From Gemmatimonadota bacterium (GTDB taxonomy: Bacteria > Gemmatimonadota > Gemmatimonadetes > Gemmatimonadales > GWC2-71-9): 8,284 bases of DNA. This document shows, piece after piece, positions 1 through 6,795 of this stretch (position 1 is the first letter of the stretch; each line of letters begins with the position of its first letter). The notes under the pieces are model-generated. The model did no database searches and was not told the origin of the DNA. It was given only the letters and a program-made list of their open reading frames with translations. The position numbers and the translations under genes were made by a program. The stretch covers positions 1-8,284 of the forward strand of contig QHUE01000181.1 in NCBI GenBank assembly GCA_003221825.1. The letters are read 5' to 3'.

Positions 1-930
1 ATCGTGACGTGCGCGATCAACTACGTGGGCGTCGCGCCGGGGGCGATCACCCAAAACGTCTTCACGGTCCTGAAGCTGGTCGCCCTGGCCGGGCTCATCG
101 TCGCCGGACTCTTTCTCTATTCGCCGCCGCAGGCAGCCCGGATCCTGGAGCCGGTGTCCCTGCCGCCGGCGAGCGCGTGGGCGGCGTTCGTCGCGGTGGG
201 CGCCGCGCTCGTGCCGGTGCTGTTCACATACGGCGGCTGGCAGCAGACCAACTTCATCGCCGAAGAGCTCATCGAGCCGGAACGCAATCTGCCCCGTGCC
301 TTGCTCATCGGCGTCCTCGTCGTGGTGCTCGTCTACCTCCTGGCCAATGTGGCGTATCTCCATGTCCTGGGGGTGGACGGGCTCGCGCGCAGCCCAGCGC
401 CGGCCGCCGACGTCATGGAGCGAGTCTTCGGGCCCGCTGGCAAAGTTGTCATCAGCGCCGGGATCGCCGTCTCGGCCTTCGGCTTTCTCGACCTCGTCGT
501 CCTCGTCACGCCCCGCGTGTTCCAGGCGATGGCCGCGGACGGCGTCTTCTTCCGGCGCATCGCCGAGCTGCATCCGGCCTACCACACGCCGACCGCCGCG
601 ATCATGCTGATGGGGGCGTGGTCCATCGTGCTCACGCTGACCAAGACCTACGGCCCGCTCACCGACTACGTCGTGTTCGGTGACTGGATCTTTTTCGGGT
701 CGTCGGTCGCGACACTGTTCGTATACCGGGCACGCGAGCGGGCCGCGGCAGCGCCGGCGCCGCTGCGCTTCCGGACGCCGGGCTATCCGCTGATGCCGGC
801 CCTGTTCGTGCTCAGCGCGATCTATGTGGTGGTGAGCTCAGTGGGAGCGAATCCGAAGAACGCCGCGATCGGCGCCGGTCTCATCGCGCTGGGCATCCCG
901 GCCTTCCTCTATTGGCGGAGGCGTTCATGA
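1..930 (+). CDS. APC-superfamily amino-acid permease, 5'-truncated by window edge
   Basis: This is the C-terminal part (about 309 residues) of an integral inner-membrane amino-acid/polyamine/organocation transporter. The reading frame is open from base 1, so the start lies outside the window; the GTG at 4 is internal. About seven hydrophobic helices are visible. The motif YGGWQQTNFIAEEL, followed by EPERNLPRAL, near residues 78-98 of the visible part is typical of the TM6 region and following loop of APC/LAT-type permeases. The protein ends in a short basic tail (WRRRS). Members exchange or symport amino acids across the cytoplasmic membrane; the substrate cannot be told from this portion. 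Its TGA stop overlaps the ATG of the next gene (ATGA at 927-930), implying translational coupling with the secreted TPR protein. Family assignment is firm and specificity is unknown. Confidence 0.9.
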   Translation: MVTCAINYVGVAPGAITQNVFTVLKLVALAGLIVAGLFLYSPPQAARILEPVSLPPASAWAAFVAVGAALVPVLFTYGGWQQTNFIAEELIEPERNLPRALLIGVLVVVLVYLLANVAYLHVLGVDGLARSPAPAADVMERVFGPAGKVVISAGIAVSAFGFLDLVVLVTPRVFQAMAADGVFFRRIAELHPAYHTPTAAIMLMGAWSIVLTLTKTYGPLTDYVVFGDWIFFGSSVATLFVYRARERAAAAPAPLRFRTPGYPLMPALFVLSAIYVVVSSVGANPKNAAIGAGLIALGIPAFLYWRRRS

Positions 931-2540
931 GGCACACTGTCCGCTGGCTCAGCGTCGCCGCGGTCGTTCTCGCGCGCCCCTTGGCTGCGCAGCACGAGCA
1001 CGAGCATTCCACGGGGCAGTTGGGACGGGTGGTCTTTCCCATCTCCTGCAATGCCGCCGCACAGCAGCAGTTCGAGCGTGCTATGACGATGCTGCACTCC
1101 TTCTGGTGGGAGGAAGGGCAGGGCGCCTTCCAGGCCGTGGCAACGGCCGACTCGTCGTGCGCCATGGCGTACTGGGGGCTCGCCCTGAATGCGTGGGGCA
1201 ACCCGTTCGCCGGCGGTGCGCCCCCGACGAGCGAGAGCACTCGACGCGGCGCCGCAGCGGCCCAGCGGGCGGTCGCGCTGGGCGCGCTCACGAAACGCGA
1301 ACAGGGATTCCTCGCGGCCGCGGCCGCGCTGTATCGCGGGTACGACTCGATCCCCAACCCGCGGCGGCTGCGCGCCTACTCCGACACGCTGGCGCGACTC
1401 TACGCCGATTTCCCCGACGATGTCGAAGTGGCGATCTATTACGCCCTCTCGCTCGTCGCCACGGCGCCGAAGACCGACACGACATTCACTCGGCAAAAGC
1501 AGGCGGCCGCCATCCTGAATCCGCTGTTTCGGCGCTTCCCGAACCACCCGGGGCTGGCGCACTACATCATTCACGCCAACGATTCACCGCGCCTTGCCCC
1601 GCTTGGCCTCGAGGCCGCGCGCAGCTATGCGAAGATCGCGCCCGCCGCCCCGCACGCGCAGCACATGCCGTCGCACATCTTCGTTCGGCTCGGCCTGTGG
1701 GACGAAACGATCGCCACCAATCAGCGTGCCTTCCAGGCCGGCTACGACTACGCGCGGGCACAGCACACCGGCGTGGCACCCGAGCAACTCCACGCGCTCG
1801 ACTACATGGTGTACGCGTACCTGCAGCAAGGCCACGACCGCGACGCGCGCCGTATCATCGCGCAGGCGCTCGAGCTGCAGACGACACTCACGAGCGACGC
1901 CATGGTCGCCAACTACAATCGCGTGGCGATGGAAGCACGCTGGCCGCTCGAGCGGGGAGATTGGGCGGACGCCGCGCGCCTCCCCGTCCGGGCCGCTCCG
2001 CTGACCATCGGCGCGGCACTCGCCCATTTCGCGCGCGGCGTCGGCGCCGCCCGCGAGTCCGACACCGCCCAGGCGCGTGCCGAGATCGCCGCGCTCGCCG
2101 GTATCGCAGCCGACATGACGCGCCGCGGCGACAGCGACTGGGCGCGCGTGGTCGCCATCAAACAACAGATCGTGACGGCGTGGGCCGAGCTTGCGGCCGG
2201 GGATACGACGGCGGCGCTGCGGGATGCGAAGGCGGCGGCGGACGTCGAGGATGTGACCGAGAAGCAGCCCGTCACGCCGGGCGAGCTGTTGCCTGCGCGC
2301 GAGCTCTACGCCGACATGCTGGCCCAAGTGTCGCGCAATGCGGAAGCGCGCGACGCCTACGAAGCGACGCTGCTGCGCGAGCCCAATCGCGCGCGCAGTC
2401 TGTACGGTTCAGCTCGTGCGGCCGAGCTGGCGGGCGATCGCGCCGGCGCGCGACGCCGCTATGCAGAGTTCCTTGCGCAGATGAGGGCGGGCGACGGCGA
2501 CCGCGCCGAAATCACGCGGGCGCGCGCGGCGCTGCGTTGA
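927..2540 (+). CDS. Exported tetratricopeptide-repeat (TPR) protein
   Basis: A protein of about 537 residues. I chose the ATG at 927 over an in-frame TTG at 912 because GGAGG at 917-921 sits five bases ahead of it and the product then begins with a clean signal peptide: MRHT, a hydrophobic stretch, then LAAQ at about residues 19-22. The predicted mature protein starts with a His/Glu-rich HEHEH segment that could bind metal (inference). The rest is helical, Ala- and Arg-rich, with TPR-like units such as the one around CAMAYWGLALNAWGNP and another near the C-terminus (ARDAYEATLLREPNRARSLYG). This is the pattern of a widespread family of exported TPR proteins of unknown function. TPRs usually serve as protein-protein interaction scaffolds. 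It is coupled by a 4-base overlap to the permease gene, so the two may act together, but no specific role can be read out. It converges on the kinase gene, leaving 14 bases between stops. Confidence 0.87.
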   Translation: MRHTVRWLSVAAVVLARPLAAQHEHEHSTGQLGRVVFPISCNAAAQQQFERAMTMLHSFWWEEGQGAFQAVATADSSCAMAYWGLALNAWGNPFAGGAPPTSESTRRGAAAAQRAVALGALTKREQGFLAAAAALYRGYDSIPNPRRLRAYSDTLARLYADFPDDVEVAIYYALSLVATAPKTDTTFTRQKQAAAILNPLFRRFPNHPGLAHYIIHANDSPRLAPLGLEAARSYAKIAPAAPHAQHMPSHIFVRLGLWDETIATNQRAFQAGYDYARAQHTGVAPEQLHALDYMVYAYLQQGHDRDARRIIAQALELQTTLTSDAMVANYNRVAMEARWPLERGDWADAARLPVRAAPLTIGAALAHFARGVGAARESDTAQARAEIAALAGIAADMTRRGDSDWARVVAIKQQIVTAWAELAAGDTTAALRDAKAAADVEDVTEKQPVTPGELLPARELYADMLAQVSRNAEARDAYEATLLREPNRARSLYGSARAAELAGDRAGARRRYAEFLAQMRAGDGDRAEITRARAALR

Positions 2541-2554
2541 GGATGCTGCCGCGG

Positions 2555-3688
2555 TTACCTTCTCCGCGCGACCAGCTTCCAGAACTGCGCCTCGCCGATG
2601 ACGGTCACCCGATGGCCCTTGGCCGCGAGGCGTTTGATCTCCATGAGCTTGAGCCCGCCGTCCTTGCCCGCGATCTGGAGCGCATTCGGGCGGCCGCGCA
2701 CCAGGATGTCGGTGGACGGTCCGGGGCTGGCCTGGAAGACGGCGCCCGAGCGCCTGGCAGCCGCGATCGCATCGCGGCGCGGCCGCTTCAGGAAGCCGGT
2801 GAACGACACGCGCCGTCCCTTGAGCGTCTTGACCACGCCTTTGTGCAATTGTTTGGGCGGGTTCTGCAGCGCGTCAATCATCTCGCCGGCGGACTGATAG
2901 CGTTTGCCGCGTGCGCCGAGGCAGCGGTGAATCACCTCTTTCAGATGGTCGCTGCAGGGAAGCCGGCGCACGTCGCGCGTCCGCATGGGGCTGTGCACGT
3001 CGCCCCGCAGCAGCATGGCGATGAGCTGGCCCACCTGATAGACGTCGTCGCGCTGCTGCCACTTGCGCACCTTCCCCCAGGCGATCTCGGTCGGCGCTCC
3101 CAACGGGTTGAAGGCGTCGGCCGTCACGCCCCGCCGGCTCGCCTGGTGGGTCGCGATGCCGAAGTCCCCCAGTTTCAGAACCTCGTGCGCGCAGACGAAG
3201 ACGTTGAACGGCGTCAGGTCGCGATGCAGCGCCTGGCCACGATGCAGCACATCCAGCGTCTCCAGGATGGCCGCGATCTCGTGGCGGACGAATTTCTCCG
3301 GCTGGCCGCCCTTGGCGCCGAGCCAGGCGCCGAGGTCGCCGTGCTCCGCATATTCCATGACGAGGCAGTAGCGGGTATTGGTGGCTTCGACCTGGACGAA
3401 TCGGTCGAACACGCGCAGCGCCCGGGCTTGCCTGGCGAGCAGCTCCGCGAAGTACGCCTCGCGCAGCCAGCCCGTGAGGCGGTAGCTGATCTTGACACAC
3501 ACGTGGGGCGGCAGCGATCCCGCGGAGGTCGGCGTGGCGAGGTAGATCTCGCCGAATCCCCCCTTGCCGATGAGACGATCCAGCCGATACGACCGGCCGC
3601 TCTCATTGCTATAGAGGGTAGGGAGGACCGGTCCGGGTGGGACCGGCGCCGCCTTCTTACGGAGTTGCGTGACGAATCGCGTCATCAC
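2555..3688 (-). CDS. Ser/Thr protein kinase with C-terminal BRCT domain
   Basis: A 377-residue protein starting GTG-ATG; the ATG at 3685 may be the true start, since no strong ribosome site separates them. Residues about 34-270 form a eukaryotic-like kinase: glycine loop IGKGGFGEIYLA (40-51), ATP-binding Lys66 in VCVK, catalytic loop HRDLTPFN with Asp157 and Asn162, DFG at 175-177, and an activation segment ending near GAPTEIAWGK. Catalytic residues look intact, so activity is expected. Residues about 289-374 resemble a BRCT domain (RRVSFTGFLKRPRRDAI, then a Thr-Asp-Ile-Leu-Val strand and a closing Phe-Trp motif), like those of NAD-dependent DNA ligase or DNA polymerase III epsilon-type proteins. 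No transmembrane helix is visible, so the protein is probably cytosolic, unlike PASTA or receptor-type kinases. BRCT domains bind phosphopeptides or DNA ends, so a DNA-damage or phospho-signalling role is a reasonable inference. It is the last gene of a same-strand group, 46 bases after the MmcQ/YjbR-like gene. Confidence 0.9.
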   Translation of the reverse strand: MMTRFVTQLRKKAAPVPPGPVLPTLYSNESGRSYRLDRLIGKGGFGEIYLATPTSAGSLPPHVCVKISYRLTGWLREAYFAELLARQARALRVFDRFVQVEATNTRYCLVMEYAEHGDLGAWLGAKGGQPEKFVRHEIAAILETLDVLHRGQALHRDLTPFNVFVCAHEVLKLGDFGIATHQASRRGVTADAFNPLGAPTEIAWGKVRKWQQRDDVYQVGQLIAMLLRGDVHSPMRTRDVRRLPCSDHLKEVIHRCLGARGKRYQSAGEMIDALQNPPKQLHKGVVKTLKGRRVSFTGFLKRPRRDAIAAARRSGAVFQASPGPSTDILVRGRPNALQIAGKDGGLKLMEIKRLAAKGHRVTVIGEAQFWKLVARRR

Positions 3689-3734
3689 GGCAGAAACTTA
3701 CAGCGTTCATCCCGCCCCGCTCAGGGACCCCCGC

Positions 3735-4109
3735 TTATGAGCGAGCGCGGCCGCGATCCTTCGTGCCGGTTTTGGGTGGTTTCCGCGGTCGCGCCGGCGG
3801 CAACGCGCTGACATGGCGCCACGCCTCCGTCACGACATCGGTCAATAGGGGAGGCACCACTTCTGCCAGGCGAATCAGCACCGCGGGATAGTTGCGATAG
3901 TGCTCGGTGAAAAAGAAGGCGCGTGGGTCGAGCTCCATGAGGACCTCACGCTCGCCGATCGTCGCTAATTGCAGCACCAGCACTGTATCGTCGTCCCGAA
4001 AGCGGGCGAGAAACCGGCCATTAAGAAGGAAGGATGGCATCCCGTACGACCGGCCCTCGACAACGTTGGGAAGGCCGAGGAGCAGCCGGCGCGCGTTCGT
4101 CACCGACAC
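3735..4109 (-). CDS. MmcQ/YjbR-like family protein
   Basis: A small protein of about 124 residues. The frame is open further upstream, but that extension is low-complexity Arg-rich sequence overlapping the DUF1801 gene in another frame. The family-like N-terminus (SVTNARRLLLGLPNVVEG) begins at the GTG at 4109, 11 bases past the stop of the preceding gene; a second in-frame GTG lies at 4103. Features typical of the MmcQ/YjbR (CyaY-like fold) family are the N-terminal LPNVVEG-SYGMPSF segment, a central beta region (FLARFRDDDTVLVLQL), and the FFFTEHYRNYPAVLIRL block before a C-terminal helix with AWRHV. The last 20 residues are a basic Pro/Lys/Arg tail. The family is often labelled DNA-binding, but no biochemical role is established that I can assert. 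It follows the DUF1801 gene closely, suggesting co-translation. Confidence 0.85.
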   Translation of the reverse strand: MSVTNARRLLLGLPNVVEGRSYGMPSFLLNGRFLARFRDDDTVLVLQLATIGEREVLMELDPRAFFFTEHYRNYPAVLIRLAEVVPPLLTDVVTEAWRHVSALPPARPRKPPKTGTKDRGRARS

Positions 4110-4120
4110 GCCACGCTGTT

Positions 4121-4570
4121 TCACCGAACCGGCAGTGCCTGCTTCACGAGCGCGCTGATTTTTGCCTCTGCGGCGGCGGTCAACTCCTTCAGCGCGAACG
4201 CGACCGGCCACAGCGCGCCGTCGTCGAGGTTCGCCTTGTCGCTGAAGCCGAACGTCGCGTACCGCGTTTTGAACTTCTGCGCGCTTTGGAAGAAGCACAC
4301 GACCTTGCCGTCCTTGGCATACGCGGGCATCCCGTACCAGAGTCTCGGCGCGAGGGCGGGCGCGCTGGCTCTGATGATCGCATGGAGCCGCTTGCCCATG
4401 ACGCGATCCGCTTCCGGCATCGCGGCGATCTTCGCGAGCACGGCGTTCTCCCCGTCCGCCGTGTCCGCCTTCAGCTCTCGGGCGCGCTCCTTCATCGCAA
4501 CTCGTTCGTCGTCCGTGAATCCCTTGAACGTCCTCTTGGCGGACTTCTGCGTGTTCTTCTTTGGGCTCAT
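4121..4570 (-). CDS. DUF1801 (YdhG/YdeI-like) domain protein
   Basis: A 149-residue soluble protein. The ATG at 4570 is preceded by AGAAGG on the minus strand, a fair ribosome site. After a Lys-rich N-terminus (MSPKKNTQKSAKRTF) and an acidic/basic helical segment, the core carries the DUF1801 hallmarks: HAIIRASAPALAPRLWYGMPAY, KVVCFFQSAQKFKTRYATF and a C-terminal helix. Members of this family include proteins annotated as YdhG/YdeI or 'iron chaperone'-like; the molecular function is not settled and is not claimed here. The long charged N-terminal region before the domain is common in the larger members. It lies 72 bases downstream of the DoxX-like gene and 11 bases ahead of the MmcQ/YjbR-like gene, so these probably form one transcript. 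Both it and its neighbour carry a YGMPxF/Y-type motif although they belong to different families. Confidence 0.87.
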   Translation of the reverse strand: MSPKKNTQKSAKRTFKGFTDDERVAMKERARELKADTADGENAVLAKIAAMPEADRVMGKRLHAIIRASAPALAPRLWYGMPAYAKDGKVVCFFQSAQKFKTRYATFGFSDKANLDDGALWPVAFALKELTAAAEAKISALVKQALPVR

Positions 4571-4642
4571 AGAAACCTTCTCATAGACTTGGGTTGGAAA
4601 CCTCGCCGCAGTTCGAGTGCGGACCCGGGCGCGCCGCCGACG

Positions 4643-5455
4643 CTAGCGCTTGCCCACGGCGAGCCAAGGCACGCCGCGGTAGGAATCCGCCACCATCCAG
4701 GCGCCGGCCGTCAACGCCCAGGAGCTGATGAACTCGGTCCAGTCGGAAGCGCTGGGGCCCGTTACGACGATAGGTACCCACACCAGCACCGTAAACAGGC
4801 CCAGCTGCAATGTCGAGAGCGTGGCTGCCAGCCGGGCATACACGCCGCTGAGCACCGCCACGCCCGCCGCGATGAACGCCCAGCCGGTGAAGTACGCCCA
4901 CGCCACGTGCCATGGCAGCCAGCCAGGCACCAGCGAGGCGGTTCTTTCGAGATAGGTGAAATGCGCTACGCCGAAGGGGATCAACGCCAGGCCGTACAGC
5001 ACCCTCGCGATGCGCAGCCCTGTGTCGCCGGTGGCGAAACTGAGGCGCTGTCGGTCCTGGTCTCCGGCGAACCACACGTACAATACCCAGGAGGCCGCGA
5101 CCATCACCGCGGTGTCACCCAAAGCCCACCAAGCAACCGTGGCCGTAGGAGCACGGAAGATGAGCGGTACCCTAACCAGCAGCAGCCAAACCAAGAAAGA
5201 GCCAAGCAGCAAGCGGGAGGCGATGCCGGCGGCGCGCCGCCAGAGCAGGCCTATGCCAGATACCAGAGTGATGACGGCGCAGAGATAGGCTAGCACCTCA
5301 CGCGCGGGAACACTCTTCGGCACCCCCGTCCATGTCGGGGTGAAATCGCCTTGGATCAGGCCCAAGATTCCTAGGGCGACCATCGTCGCCGCAAAAAACG
5401 CATGGCCCACGCTGGCGATGCCCATCGCCCGCGTTCCAGTGCCAATCCCGTTCAT
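4643..5455 (-). CDS. DoxX-like integral membrane protein (8 TM)
   Basis: A polytopic membrane protein of about 270 residues made of two tandem four-helix halves. The first half begins with IASVGHAFFAATMVALGILG, followed by YLCAVITLVSGIGLLW, a LLLGSFLVWLLLVRVP helix and a TATVAWWALGDTAVMVAASW helix. After a short loop (AGDQDRQRLSF) the second half has VLYGLALIPFGVAHF and three more helices, ending in WLAVGKR. Conserved-looking family elements include GDFTPTW, PAREVLAYL and RVPLIF. The frame is open upstream to an ATG at 5497, but that stretch is the translated half attC (RLKLPAP), so the true start is the ATG at 5455 or the one at 5425. Neither has a strong ribosome site. The position hard against a broken attC leaves open that the 5' regulatory region was replaced by array rearrangement. 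Function is unknown; DoxX-like proteins have been linked to quinol or redox chemistry in some cases. Confidence 0.8.
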   Translation of the reverse strand: MNGIGTGTRAMGIASVGHAFFAATMVALGILGLIQGDFTPTWTGVPKSVPAREVLAYLCAVITLVSGIGLLWRRAAGIASRLLLGSFLVWLLLVRVPLIFRAPTATVAWWALGDTAVMVAASWVLYVWFAGDQDRQRLSFATGDTGLRIARVLYGLALIPFGVAHFTYLERTASLVPGWLPWHVAWAYFTGWAFIAAGVAVLSGVYARLAATLSTLQLGLFTVLVWVPIVVTGPSASDWTEFISSWALTAGAWMVADSYRGVPWLAVGKR

Positions 5456-5473
5456 TCGATCCGCTTGCTGGAT

Positions 5474-5504
5474 GGGCGCGGGCAGCTTCAGGCGCATGTT
5501 AGGC
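5474..5504 (-). other. Half attC site (gene-side arm only)
   Basis: Reading the minus strand: GCCTAAC core (5498-5504), then TGCGCCTGAAGCTGCCCGCGC, which matches the gene-side halves of the two complete attC sites with two or three substitutions. It follows the stop of the SnoaL-like gene by 17 bases, as a cassette attC should. The expected partner arm and a GTTRRRY core are missing: the sequence runs straight into the DoxX-like gene. This is therefore a decayed or deleted attC marking the left end of the array. Confidence 0.72.
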
Positions 5505-5521
5505 GGCGCGAGGAACCGTGC

Positions 5522-6067
5522 TCATTGGGCCAGACCGATTTGCCGCATGAACTCGTGGTTGTCCCAGAAGAGCCATTCATGGTCCATCGTAGCACCCTTC
5601 CAGTGACCGATCGTCGCCATAGTAAGCCGGAACGACTTGCCTGTCGGGGCGACTGTCTTGCCATCGCCGATCGGCATTGGACGTGAAAACGTGCCGGTCA
5701 TGATCCCGGTCACCGCAGTATAGTCACCCGAGCAGATCCGGATGGGATGAACGGCGATGTTGGTGTTGGGTGCATAGACGAACATGCCCTTGAGATCTTC
5801 GATGTGCCGGGCGATCCCGCTCGTCTCATGACCATCCGGCCACGTCACGACGATGTCGTTCGCGTGACTCTCGGACAAACGTGGCCATTTCTGGTTACTG
5901 AAGACGTCGAAATCGAGTGTATCGAAGGTCGCAAGGCGCGCGGCACACGGGTCAGCACCCGTCTGAGTTCTTGCGCGAACTGCCGGTGCCGACGCAGTTG
6001 TCAGCAGGACGACGAATGCGACACCTAGTACTGCGATCTCGGTGATGCTCAGGACAGATGATTTCAT
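5522..6067 (-). CDS. Exported SnoaL/NTF2-like (ester cyclase-like) protein
   Basis: A 181-residue protein with an excellent ribosome site (AGGAGG a few bases ahead of the ATG at 6067). The first 32 or so residues form a signal peptide or membrane anchor (hydrophobic run after MKSSVLSITE, then ASAPAVRA). The remainder resembles the SnoaL-like polyketide-cyclase/ester-cyclase branch of the NTF2 fold: a helix with FDVFSNQKWPRL, then NDIVVTWPDGHETSG, a short helix HIEDLKGMF, and beta strands ending with FRLTMATIGHWKG and a DHEWLFWDNHEFMRQIGL tail. An 'SHANDIVVTWPDG'-like block is typical of this group. The likely site of action is the periplasm or cell surface; the substrate is unknown. It is the cargo of one cassette: its start lies 24 bases past a GTTAGGC core and a half attC follows the stop. 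Fold assignment is good; enzymatic activity is not shown. Confidence 0.82.
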   Translation of the reverse strand: MKSSVLSITEIAVLGVAFVVLLTTASAPAVRARTQTGADPCAARLATFDTLDFDVFSNQKWPRLSESHANDIVVTWPDGHETSGIARHIEDLKGMFVYAPNTNIAVHPIRICSGDYTAVTGIMTGTFSRPMPIGDGKTVAPTGKSFRLTMATIGHWKGATMDHEWLFWDNHEFMRQIGLAQ

Positions 6068-6091
6068 CGGGCCTCCTGAATGATCCGCGCC

Positions 6092-6098
6092 GCCTAAC
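6092..6098 (-). other. Isolated integron core site (GTTAGGC)
   Basis: The minus strand reads GTTAGGC followed by GGCGCGG, the usual right-hand core at the 5' end of a cassette, here leading into the SnoaL-like gene. No facing RYYYAAC core or gene-side attC arm is found upstream. Instead the upstream side is the coding sequence of an HXXEE-like gene, which is cut here. It looks like a recombination junction at a non-canonical (secondary) site or the remnant of a deletion. Confidence 0.6.
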
Positions 6099-6182
6099 GA
6101 ACCCGCCGTTCATCGTCGTTTCATCAATGATATGAATCGCAAATGATGCGAGAAAGGCCCAGAGGAGGACGTCGAGGCTCAT
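6096..6182 (-). pseudogene. 5' stump of an HXXEE-like membrane protein gene, cut at a core site
   Basis: From the ATG at 6182, 29 codons encode MSLDVLLWAFLASFAIH followed by IIDETTMNGGFV. A helix ending in FAxH-x-x-(D/E)-E is the start of HXXEE-domain proteins, which are small multi-helix membrane proteins usually well over 100 residues long. The resemblance stops precisely at the Val codon GTT (6098-6096), which is the first part of the integron core GTTAGGC. Beyond it the frame runs through Arg-rich out-of-frame sequence of the SnoaL-like cassette to a stop near 5952. The start is 16 bases after the stop of the DHFR-like gene, so it may once have been co-transcribed with it. I infer a gene truncated by cassette recombination. 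The family call rests on 29 residues and could be wrong. Confidence 0.6.
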
Positions 6183-6186
6183 GCAG

Positions 6187-6201
6187 TGATCACTTTGATC
6201 A
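6187..6201. repeat. Short inverted repeat TGATCA-CTT-TGATCA
   Basis: Two copies of the self-complementary hexamer TGATCA are separated by three bases. The repeat overlaps the stop codon of the DHFR-like gene and ends five bases before the HXXEE-like start codon. It could form a small hairpin affecting the HXXEE stump's ribosome site, or be chance. No T-run follows, so it is not a convincing terminator. Confidence 0.3.
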
Positions 6202-6795
6202 GCGCGCGGGCTGGTAACGGCAGACCTGCACACCCGTACCGGTGGTGGTGGCCGAGATGAGCTTGAACGCTCGCGCTTCGCCGTCGGTGGGGAACAGGGT
6301 CTTTCCGCCGCCGAGGGTGATCGGCTGGATCATGAGGACGAGCTCGTCGACCAGTCCGGCAGCCAGCAGCGCCCGCACCACGCTCAAGCTGCCGTAGACG
6401 TAGATGTCGCCGCCCGGCTGGTCGCGCAGCCGCGCCACCTCCTTCAGAAGGTCGGCACCCCGGATGATTGTTGTCGGCTTCCATGGCGTGTCGTCGGATC
6501 CGGAGAGGGTGCCTGATACGACATACTTCTGGGCGCGGTTGATCCACTCGGCGAACGGGCCGGAGCGGTCCGGCCAGACGGCCGCGCCCGATCGATACGT
6601 GCTCCGGCCCAGTAGCACGGCGCCGCTGCGCTCGGCGAACTGGTTTATGGCGGCCCAAACCTCCGAGTCGTTGTACGGCACTGACCAGCCGCCATGACGG
6701 AACCCACCGATGGTGTCCTCGCCCAGACCACCCTGCTTTCCGGGCCCCTGCACGACGCCGTCAAGGCTGATGAACTCGTGGACCACCACTCGCAT
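6199..6795 (-). CDS. Dihydrofolate-reductase-family protein (RibD C-terminal domain)
   Basis: A 198-residue soluble protein. The ATG at 6795 is preceded by AAGGAG on the minus strand, a good ribosome site. It has the architecture of the YyaP/YwjB-like group that carries a RibD C-terminal (DHFR-like) domain: N-terminal strand VVVHEFISLDGVVQGPG, then the block GAVLLGRSTY, a FAEWINRAQKYVVSGTL segment, GGDIYVYGSLSVVRALLAAGLVDEL (NADPH-binding type loop) and the closing LIQPITLGGGKTLFP-like region, with a beta strand at the C-terminus. Such proteins are predicted NAD(P)H-dependent reductases with unknown physiological substrates. This is not the trimethoprim-resistance dfrA or dfrB type found in clinical cassettes. 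It lies in a cassette bounded upstream by the attC at 6983-7072; no attC follows its stop, and an HXXEE-like stump comes next. Confidence 0.88.
   Translation of the reverse strand: MRVVVHEFISLDGVVQGPGKQGGLGEDTIGGFRHGGWSVPYNDSEVWAAINQFAERSGAVLLGRSTYRSGAAVWPDRSGPFAEWINRAQKYVVSGTLSGSDDTPWKPTTIIRGADLLKEVARLRDQPGGDIYVYGSLSVVRALLAAGLVDELVLMIQPITLGGGKTLFPTDGEARAFKLISATTTGTGVQVCRYQPAR

Noticed and set aside
2541..2554. Terminator between the convergent TPR and kinase genes
   Set aside because: Only 14 bases separate the stops, with no hairpin plus T-run.
1106..3811. Plus-strand open frame of about 900 codons
   Set aside because: Arg/Ala/Gly-rich shadow of the TPR gene and, antisense, the kinase gene; high GC makes long open frames by chance. 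It has no domain features.
4110..4298. Longer N-terminus for the MmcQ/YjbR-like protein
   Set aside because: The extension is Arg-rich, overlaps DUF1801 in another frame, and the family's usual start lies at the GTG at 4109.
4034..5293. Plus-strand open frame of about 419 codons
   Set aside because: Antisense to the DUF1801 and DoxX-like genes, which have clear family features; composition is Arg/Gly/Pro-rich noise.
5952..6233. Minus-strand frame of 93 codons as an intact HXXEE protein
   Set aside because: Only the first 29 codons from 6182 look like protein; the rest is out-of-frame sequence of the SnoaL-like gene.
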